Source: an uncultured Lachnospiraceae bacterium (lineage in GTDB: Bacteria > Bacillota > Clostridia > Lachnospirales > Lachnospiraceae). Taken from it: a DNA stretch of 58,105 nucleotides. The notes below the pieces were generated by a model, which made no database searches, was not told where the DNA came from, and worked only from the letters and a program-made list of their open reading frames with translations. Of the stretch, positions 16,996 through 24,200 are shown one piece after another (position 1 is the first letter of the stretch; each line of letters begins with the position of its first letter). The translations under genes and the position numbers were made by a program. The DNA lies in NCBI GenBank assembly GCA_910584785.1, contig CAJUDX010000016.1, positions 1-58,105 of the forward strand, in the 5' to 3' direction.

Positions 16996-17886
16996 ATGCA
17001 TACGCTTGCCAGGAAGAAACGAAATTTTATCGTGGTTTCTCTGCTTGTGCCCACATTGCTTTTGATTGGCTTTGTGGTATTTCCGGCGTTGGATTTAATT
17101 CGGATGAGTTTTACCAACTGGGACGGGTATTCGCCGAGCAGCGATTTTATTGCTCTGGAAAATTATCGGTCAATGTTTCACAATGCGGACTTATGGCAGT
17201 CCTTAAAGAATAATGGGGTGTATTTTGTCGTGCATCTGTGTATGATTCCCATCGAGCTTGCTTTTGCCGTGCTTTTGGTGTCGAAGCTTAAGGGGGCAAA
17301 GTTTTATAAAACCATGGTGTTCATGCCCTATATTATTAACGGTGTGGCGATTGCCTATGCGTTTTCCTACTTTTTCTCGCCGATTAACGGGGCATTTGAT
17401 GCAATCTTAAATCTTCTGCATCTGGGGATGCTTAAGCAGAACTGGCTGTCCGATCCGAAGATTGTCAATTTTGTGCTTTCCTTTGTATCGCTCTGGCGTT
17501 TCTCTGGCTATCATATCGTGCTGTTTATGGCATCGTTGCAGTCCTTACCGCAGGATGTGCAGGAGGCGGCAAGGGTAGACGGGGCAAATGCATGGCAGAT
17601 GTTTAAGTATATCCAGATACCGGCGATTATGCTGATGGTGGATTTCATCCTCTTTGACAACATCCGCGGTGCGCTGCAGGTATTCGATATTCCGTTCGTT
17701 ATCACCGGGGGCGGGCCGGGCTATGCGTCATCGACCTTTACGCTTTACACCATTAAAACGGCATTTACCTTCTCCAACTTTGGTCTGGCGTCAACGATGG
17801 CGGTGGCGATTATGGTGATGATTGTAGTGATCTATGTGATACAGAATAAACTGATTCACGGTCTGATTTTAAAGGAGGATAAGTAG
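16996..17886 (+). CDS. Sugar ABC transporter permease (MalF/LacF-like)
   Basis: Inner-membrane permease with six predicted transmembrane helices in 296 residues. The ABC-ATPase contact loop (EAA motif) is QEAARVDGANAWQMFKYI near residue 190, followed by the typical IPAIMLM. The membrane-entry helix RNFIVVSLLVPTLLLIGFVV and the Asp-rich early motif FTNWDGYSP are characteristic of the MalF/UgpA group for oligosaccharides. It starts after AGGAGGGC and is separated by zero bases from the second permease gene; both lie downstream of the binding-protein gene as one operon. Confidence 0.94.
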   Translation: MHTLARKKRNFIVVSLLVPTLLLIGFVVFPALDLIRMSFTNWDGYSPSSDFIALENYRSMFHNADLWQSLKNNGVYFVVHLCMIPIELAFAVLLVSKLKGAKFYKTMVFMPYIINGVAIAYAFSYFFSPINGAFDAILNLLHLGMLKQNWLSDPKIVNFVLSFVSLWRFSGYHIVLFMASLQSLPQDVQEAARVDGANAWQMFKYIQIPAIMLMVDFILFDNIRGALQVFDIPFVITGGGPGYASSTFTLYTIKTAFTFSNFGLASTMAVAIMVMIVVIYVIQNKLIHGLILKEDK

Positions 17887-18720
17887 ATGAAACAGCGGAC
17901 AATAACACAGATAGGAAAACAGATCATCTGCATCGGCATGGTTATCCTGGTTATCCTTCCGATTTTGCTCACCCTTTTTGCCGCATTTAAGACGAAGGGC
18001 GATATGGTAAAGACCTCGCCCCTGCTTCTTCCGCCCTTAGAGAGGATTACCTTTGAAAACTTTGCCAAGGTGCTGAAAGATAAGTATCTGCTGGTGGGCT
18101 TTAAAAATACGGGAATTATCCTGGTGGTCAGCATTTTCTTTAATGTATTGTTTGGGACAATGACGGCGTTTATTATTGAACGGTTTAATTTTAAGTTTAA
18201 GAAGGTGATTGTGGGCCTGTTCTTTGCGGGGATGCTGATTCCCACGTTTGTTACGGAGATTGCACGGTTTAAGATAATCAACGGGTTAATGCTGTACAAC
18301 AGCCTGGGGGCACCGATTGTTATCTATGTGGCGTCGGATTTAATGCAGCTTTATATTTACCGGCAGTTTATCTCCACCCTGCCGACCTCCCTGGACGAGA
18401 GTGCGCTTTTGGACGGGTGCGATTATTTTGGTCTGTTCTGGAGGATTATCTTCCCGCTTCTGGCTCCGGCTACGGCTACGGTGGTGATTATCAAGGCCAT
18501 TAATATTATTAACGATATGTATGTGCCTTATCTGTACATGCCGAAAAACTCCCTGCGGACGCTGACGACTTTTTTGATGAACTTTGCCAATGCGCAGCAG
18601 GGTTCCTGGCAGAAGCTGGCGGCGGGCATTATTATCATTATGCTGCCGACGATTTTGATTTACGTATTCTTCCAGCGATATATCCTGGCGGGCGTGGCTG
18701 CGGGAGCGGTGAAGGAATAG
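17887..18720 (+). CDS. Sugar ABC transporter permease (MalG/LacG-like)
   Basis: Second permease of the importer, 277 residues with six predicted helices. The EAA loop reads DESALLDGCDYFGLFWRIIF near residues 168-188, and the C-terminus ends in the family pattern YILAGVAAGAVKE. The start codon directly abuts the previous stop, with GGAGG inside the end of the first permease gene. It closes the operon; a GC-rich hairpin (GGCGCGAATCGCC, about 18728-18742) follows but lacks a T run, so termination here is unclear. Confidence 0.94.
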   Translation: MKQRTITQIGKQIICIGMVILVILPILLTLFAAFKTKGDMVKTSPLLLPPLERITFENFAKVLKDKYLLVGFKNTGIILVVSIFFNVLFGTMTAFIIERFNFKFKKVIVGLFFAGMLIPTFVTEIARFKIINGLMLYNSLGAPIVIYVASDLMQLYIYRQFISTLPTSLDESALLDGCDYFGLFWRIIFPLLAPATATVVIIKAINIINDMYVPYLYMPKNSLRTLTTFLMNFANAQQGSWQKLAAGIIIIMLPTILIYVFFQRYILAGVAAGAVKE

Positions 18721-18786
18721 GAATGCGCGGCGCGAATCGCCGGGGTTTCCTAAATATGTCAGGAAAAAACGCTGATTTTTACGGTG

Positions 18787-18813
18787 TTTTCATTGTCGTA
18801 TTTCTGTTATAAT
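18787..18813 (+). promoter_or_regulatory. Candidate promoter of the second YesN-type regulator
   Basis: A perfect -10 hexamer TATAAT at 18808-18813 lies 42 bases before the likely start. The best -35 is TTTTCA (18787-18792) with a short 15-base spacer, so strength may depend on an activator. Confidence 0.45.
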
Positions 18814-18855
18814 AACTTTGACAGAGATTCATCATTGAATAAGGGGAGGGAAAAG

Positions 18856-20397
18856 ATGATGTTTACGGCAATGATTATTGATGATGAAACGACGGTTCGT
18901 GAAGGGATTAAGGCGCTGATTGACTGGGAAGCGGAGGGCTTTCGTCTGGGAAGCTGCGGAAGGGACGGACGGGAAGGTCTGGCGAATATCCTGCGGGAAA
19001 ACCCTGATCTGGTGCTGGTGGATATTAAGATGCCGGGGCTGACGGGGCTGGAAGTGATTGAAGAGGCGAAGAAGCAGGGATTTTTGGGACATTTTTTGAT
19101 TTTAACGGGATTTTCCGAGTTTGAATATGCAAAGACGGCGATTTCCATGGGCGTGGACGGCTATCTTTTAAAGCCGATTGATGAGGACGAACTTTTAGAA
19201 TATGTGAAGAAAATTAGGGGAGAACTCGAGGAAGATGCCCGCCTGTCGCAGTACCATGAAAAAAATGAGGAAAAGGCGCGTCAGGAACTTCTGCGGAGAA
19301 TTGTCTTAAATGAAGGAACGGCTGAGGAATGGGAGAGGGAGCTTGCGGTCTACCAGCTGTCCCTGGACGGGGGAGTGATTTTCTGCGCGGCGATTTGTAA
19401 GGAGGATGAAGCCGGGCTGGAAAAGGGCGGGAAAAAGCTTCTGGAAAAGGTGGAACGGCTGATTGACGGGGATACGGCCTGCAAGGGGATGATTTCCATG
19501 GAAGATCAGGTGGTTTTAATCGGGCAGGGCGCGGAGTACGGGCAGTGGAAGGCAAGGATGGAAAAGCATGATAAACGGCTGAAAAGTTATTTCGGCAGCG
19601 GGCTGAAAATTGCCATAGGAAATAATGTCCGGGACTGGAGGGAGCTGTTTTGCTCCTATGAGAGCGCCAGCTATCTGATGGAACAGGAATTTATCTTTGA
19701 CCATGAAGATATTCTGACCATTGATTTAATCTGCAATCTGGAAGGCAACCATGAAGCCGTGACGGTGGAGTGGATGGAAATGCTGATTGAGGTCGGCGAG
19801 GAGGAAGGGATTAAGCGGGCCATGGGGCTGCTTCGAGAGTACTGCACCTGGCATTTGTTTAAGGAATCGGAAATCAAGCTGATGCTGATTCAGGATTTAA
19901 TTCAAATCCAGATGCGCCTTGCCAAGAAATATCCCTCATCGGATTTTTCCAACGATGCATTGCAGCAGCGGTTAAAGCTTTTGATGGCGGCAGAGGATAT
20001 GAAGGGGCTTTTGCAGTGCTATGAAGAGGCGCTGACGGAATTTAGCAAAAAGATTGGCATCGGCGGAGGCGGGAATATTATCCGGCGGGTGTATTATTAC
20101 ATGGAAAAGAACTATCATAAGGATTTAAAACTGGAAAATATTGCCAAAAATTTTAACTATAACAGTGCTTACCTGGGGAAGCTTTTCCGAAAAGAGATGG
20201 GGGAAACCTTTAATAATTCCCTGGACAGGATTCGGATTACCAATGCACAGAAGCTTTTGGAAGAAACCGATTTAAAAGTGTACCAGATTTCCGAGCAGGT
20301 GGGGTACAGCAGCATTGACTATTTTTATATGAAATTTAAGAAATATGTGGGGATTAGTCCGAAGGAGTATCGGAAGAATCGGAATGAATTTTTATAG
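18856..20397 (+). CDS. YesN-type response regulator, AraC family (no adjacent kinase)
   Basis: A 513-residue response regulator. The receiver domain holds the acidic pair in AMIIDDETTVREG, phospho-acceptor D56 in LVLVDIKMPGLTG, and the conserved Lys in GYLLKPIDEDEL. The middle is unassigned; the C-terminus is an AraC helix-turn-helix pair (YMEKNYHKDLKLENIAKNFN; final YFYMKFKKYVGISPKEYRK). I place the start at ATG 18856 (or 18859), directly after GGGGAGGG, not at the upstream in-frame codon 18784, which would place the -10 sequence inside the gene. No histidine kinase gene is next to it; the nearest kinase without a regulator is at 31640, so a split pair is possible. Confidence 0.93.
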   Translation: MMFTAMIIDDETTVREGIKALIDWEAEGFRLGSCGRDGREGLANILRENPDLVLVDIKMPGLTGLEVIEEAKKQGFLGHFLILTGFSEFEYAKTAISMGVDGYLLKPIDEDELLEYVKKIRGELEEDARLSQYHEKNEEKARQELLRRIVLNEGTAEEWERELAVYQLSLDGGVIFCAAICKEDEAGLEKGGKKLLEKVERLIDGDTACKGMISMEDQVVLIGQGAEYGQWKARMEKHDKRLKSYFGSGLKIAIGNNVRDWRELFCSYESASYLMEQEFIFDHEDILTIDLICNLEGNHEAVTVEWMEMLIEVGEEEGIKRAMGLLREYCTWHLFKESEIKLMLIQDLIQIQMRLAKKYPSSDFSNDALQQRLKLLMAAEDMKGLLQCYEEALTEFSKKIGIGGGGNIIRRVYYYMEKNYHKDLKLENIAKNFNYNSAYLGKLFRKEMGETFNNSLDRIRITNAQKLLEETDLKVYQISEQVGYSSIDYFYMKFKKYVGISPKEYRKNRNEFL

Positions 20398-20414
20398 AAT
20401 TTCTCTCCAATTTA

Positions 20415-20443
20415 TTGATATTGCATTGCAAATAATATATAAT
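20415..20443 (+). promoter_or_regulatory. Strong promoter and probable operator of the toxin-antitoxin operon
   Basis: TTGATA (20415-20420), a 17-base spacer and TATAAT (20438-20443) form a near-consensus vegetative promoter. The spacer contains the small palindrome TTGCATTGCAA (20421-20431), with a further TGCAAT around 20449. Placement over the promoter suits autorepression by the RelB-like antitoxin; that role is inferred. Confidence 0.7.
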
Positions 20444-20477
20444 ATAAGTGCAATAGCAGTGAAAGGAGTTGAAAAAT

Positions 20478-20753
20478 ATGGCTAATACAACGAATTTTAG
20501 CGTCCGCCTGGACAGCGATATAAAAAAACAGTGTGAAGCTTTATATGGTGAGTTAGGCGTTAATCTTACCACCGCTATTAATGTGTTTCTTCGCCAATCT
20601 CTCCGTGTCGGCGGTTTTCCTTTTGATGTTCGCGTGGAACAGCCCAACAAAGAAACGCTTGCGGCAATGCTGGAAGCAGAGTGCATTGCCCGCGACCCAT
20701 CAGTAAAACGCTACTCGGATGTCGAGGAAGCGCTGCGGGCATTAAAAGAATGA
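20478..20753 (+). CDS. RelB/DinJ-family antitoxin
   Basis: A 91-residue antitoxin with an N-terminal ribbon-helix-helix DNA-binding fold: NFSVRLDSDIKKQCEALYGE then LGVNLTTAINVFLRQSLR, the pattern of the RelB/DinJ family. The C-terminal part (LEAECIARDPSVKRYSDVEE) would wrap the toxin. The ATG at 20478 is 9 bases after AGGAG; the in-frame TTG at 20469 overlaps that ribosome site and is unlikely. It should bind its own promoter (20415-20443) and neutralise the toxin encoded next, whose ATG overlaps its stop. Confidence 0.93.
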   Translation: MANTTNFSVRLDSDIKKQCEALYGELGVNLTTAINVFLRQSLRVGGFPFDVRVEQPNKETLAAMLEAECIARDPSVKRYSDVEEALRALKE

Positions 20754-21034
20754 AGCATTTGGACATTGTATGGACGGGGCAATTCAAGAAAGATTATAAA
20801 ATGGCAATAAAACGCCATCTGGACATAGAAATTCTTGATGACATCATCCGCAAACTGGCAGCCGGCGAACAGCTTCCAGAGAAAAATAAAGACCATGCAT
20901 TGTCCGGGAATTGGACAGGGCATCGCGAGTGCCATATTCAGCCGGACTGGTTATTGGTGTATCGGATTGAAAATGATTTGCTTGTATTGACGTTGGTGAG
21001 AACAGGAACACACAGCGACTTATTTGGAAAATGA
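20750..21034 (+). CDS. YafQ/RelE-family mRNA interferase toxin
   Basis: A 94-residue type II toxin of the YafQ branch of the RelE superfamily, which cuts mRNA in the ribosome. It shows the expected order: basic N-terminal helix (FKKDYKMAIKRHLD), DDIIRKLAAGEQLPEKNKDH, GNWTGHRECHIQPDWLLVYR, and the C-terminal RTGTHSDLF with the His proposed as catalytic in YafQ. The start at ATG 20750 overlaps the antitoxin stop (ATGA). A perfect 17-bp terminator hairpin follows, making this a self-contained two-gene unit between the importer regulator and the GH5 gene. Confidence 0.93.
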   Translation: MKHLDIVWTGQFKKDYKMAIKRHLDIEILDDIIRKLAAGEQLPEKNKDHALSGNWTGHRECHIQPDWLLVYRIENDLLVLTLVRTGTHSDLFGK

Positions 21035-21040
21035 TTTTGG

Positions 21041-21088
21041 GGGATGCTGCAAAAGTGGTGAATAATCACTTTTGCAGCATCCCTTTTT
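21041..21088 (+). terminator. Strong terminator after the toxin-antitoxin operon
   Basis: GGGATGCTGCAAAAGTG (21041-21057) pairs perfectly with its complement at 21067-21083, a 17-bp stem with a 9-base loop, followed by five T. Confidence 0.95.
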
Positions 21089-21211
21089 CTGCGCTTGAGG
21101 ATAAAGATAGATTTCTTTTAGCGAATCTCTAAAAATCAAGACTTTCTCCTCTGATTTTTTGGGTATTAAGAACAGTGGAACCGATGGTAGAATGATATTA
21201 CGGAAAAATAT

Positions 21212-21237
21212 GTTGCTGTTCACACCTTCACAGTAAC
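21212..21237 (+). mobile_element. 26-bp mini element with perfect 8-bp target duplication
   Basis: The 26 bases begin GTTGCTGTTCAC and end CTTCACAGTAAC. They are flanked on both sides by AAAAATAT (21204-21211 and 21238-21245). The sequence differs at only three positions from the first 26 bases of the 132-bp element at 50722-50853, which also carries an 8-bp duplication. It lies 27 bases before the start of the large GH5 gene, between the likely promoter region and the ribosome site. I read it as a minimal internally deleted copy or end-only insertion of the same family. Confidence 0.7.
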
Positions 21238-21264
21238 AAAAATATCACAAATAGGGAGGTAGCG

Positions 21265-24200
21265 ATGAGAAGAACGTGGAAAAGCCGTGTTATCCGAGCG
21301 GCGGCAAAATTACTTGCAGTAACCGTAACCGCAACATCCTGTCTTTCCGGTATGGCCTTTACCGCCAGAGCCGAAGGATACGGGAAAAACGGCGTGGTGC
21401 GGGATATGACCTCGCAGCAGTTGGTAGAGGATATGGGACTGGGGTATAATATCGGAAATACCTTTGACAGCATCGGTTCCTTTATCACGGAAACCGACCC
21501 CTGGCAGTACCAGAAGGCGTGGGGAAATGATCTTGTATCGCAGTTATTTATCCAGAAGGTTAAGGAGGGCGGATTTAAGACCGTTCGTCTGCCGGTAAGC
21601 TGGGCGCACTGGATTGACGCGAACAATCAGATTAACCCGGGGTATCTTCAGGCTGTGCAGACTGTGGTGGACTGGTGTATGGATGAGGATCTCTATGTGA
21701 TTTTAAACGTCCATCATGACAGCGGCGCAGCAGATACATCCTGGATTCGGAATGCAGCGACGGACTGGGACGGGACGTCCGCCAAATATGCGGCGGTATG
21801 GACGCAGGTCAGCAGTCATTTTATGAATTACGGCGATCACCTGATTTTTGAAGGCATGAACGAAGTAGAGTTTCCCGCTGCACCGACCATGAGCCGGCAG
21901 TATGAAATTTTAAATGCCATGAATCAGCTTTTTGTGGATTCCGTCCGTGCAACAGGGGGCAATAATGCCGTGCGCCATCTTTTGATTCCCGGGTATAATA
22001 CGGATATTAAAAAGACCTGTGATCGGCGCTACCAGATGCCAAACGATCCGGCAAATCACTGTATTTTGTCGATTCACTATTACAGCCCCTCGCCGTTCTG
22101 CGTGGCTGAGCATGACGTGGACTGGGCGGTTCCGGTGACGACCTGGGGAAGCGAGGAGGATATTCAGAATGTAGAAGCCGATTTGGATATCTTAGCTGAG
22201 CATTTTCTTTCTAAAGGGACTCCGGTGATTATCGGCGAGTACGGCGTGCTGACCGAGGATAATAAGGAAAAGGACAGTATCCGTGCTTATCTGAAAACTG
22301 TGCCGGAAATCATTATGCAGTATGGGATGTGCCCTGTGCTTTGGGATACCAGCAATGCGGGGGATATGAAAACGATTGAGCGTATTACCGGTGAGTTTTA
22401 TGACCCGGTGGTTAAGGCAAACTATCAGGCATTGGCACAGAAAAAAGCTTTTGGGCAGATTCAGAAAAGGGTCTTTAATTTCCCAACCTATCAGAGGGTA
22501 AGCCTTCCGATTAAGCCGGGTGGCTGGGCGTCTCTGAATGCCTATGAGCCGGAGAAGATCCAGGGTGTGGCGTTTGAACTGGATTGTACAAGTGACTGGG
22601 ACAGCTACGGCGGTGGCGGCCTGTATCTGGACGGCTGGGATGATATGCCGCAGTGGAGTTTTAACAGTGTGTATGATGAAATTGTCTATATGTTCAGCGC
22701 GGAGGAAAAGGCAAGGCTTAATGATCAGCTGGCAGTGATGATTTTCTGGACGGATGAATCCAAGGGAGGAAGCCGGAGAGAAGAGTTATCGATTAAAAAC
22801 GGACAGATTATTCTGTTATACGGGGAAAATGAGCAGGTCAATGTACCAAGGATTTTAACCGGAGATTCAGGGAGCGGCGGTGCCATTCGATCCGGCGGAG
22901 GCGGTGGCGGAGGCCGCGGAGGCAGCAGTTCGCCGAATTATTCGACTGATCCGGTGGGAAGCCAGGCGACAGAAGAGGCAAAATTATTTGCTTCGCTGCA
23001 TGAGGGAAGAAATACTATCGATGGAAAGATTGATGGGGAAGGTAAGGCGGCTGATACGGTGGAGATTGACTTAGCGCAGTTGTGCCCTGGTTATGAGATT
23101 GGGGATAAGGTGAAGATTTATGTCAGTTATTTATCTGATGACGGGGCAACCCCTGTGCTGATTACCTCAGAAAATGGCTATACGGAGCTGAAGGATGCAG
23201 TGACGAATAAAAATACCGTGACCTGCGATTTTATTTCGCCGGACGGTAAGGTAAAGCTTCAGCTGTGGTGGCTGGGAAGCGGGAAGTATTTTAAGTATAA
23301 GGTTTCCGGGGAGATTACGGAAAAAGCTTCAGCCAGATCGGCATTGATTGAGGATATTGCACAAAATCTGACAGCGACCGATAATTCAGGGGAATATCTA
23401 TATTCATTAAATGAAGTCCTTCAGGATAGTGCAATTGAAAGTGGAAAGAGGGTTAAGCTGACCATTAAACCTGCTTTTGTTGAGGGACAGGAAAATGTAA
23501 AAGGTACGGTATGGTTTGAAGATGAAAGCGGCGCAATCATAAGCACACGTCTGGTTGACGAAGATGAAGGAATACCGGTTAGTTCTGCTGTTCTGGAGGG
23601 AACACCAAGGGATTCCAAGTTATATTTTACGATAGAAAATCGGGAGATGAGAACGAGAACATTCAGCAGAAGTGCACAGCCATCCATGAAAATCTTAGAA
23701 ATTCAGGCAGAAGTATTGCCGGAATTGGGAGAAGGCGTAGTGGCAGAACTGGTTACAATGCAGACTGTGCGTGTTCCGGCTGATTCTAATATGATAACAA
23801 CTGTAGAGGCAGCTGCAGGAGAAGAAGCTGGAATGAGGGTGTACTTTGCATTTGATGGAGAGGATATTCACGATCAATCAAAATTCTCCACGAGTTTAAT
23901 TGTAGGCTCAGATTATCATGGAAATGATGTTTGGGATATTCGCCAGGATGAAAATGGAGATAGCTATATTTGGTATCCGGGAAATGTCAGCGGAGATATT
24001 AGCTTAACCTGTTGGTATAATGGAGGAGTTTCGTTTAAGTTAAAGAATATCGTACAGATGCAGGAAGTTTTCCCGGAATTTACGGTAACAGAAGATGGTG
24101 TGGCAGAGTCAGATTTGGCTCATGTAAAGATGCTATTAAAAGAAAAGGGAGTTACTGCGGATAATAAAGTAAAAATAGTAGTATCCGCGGTAACTGCAAA

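Noticed and set aside
13213..20397. CRISPR array or tRNA cluster in the gaps
   Set aside because: No regularly spaced direct repeats and no tRNA or rRNA-like sequences were seen anywhere in the window.
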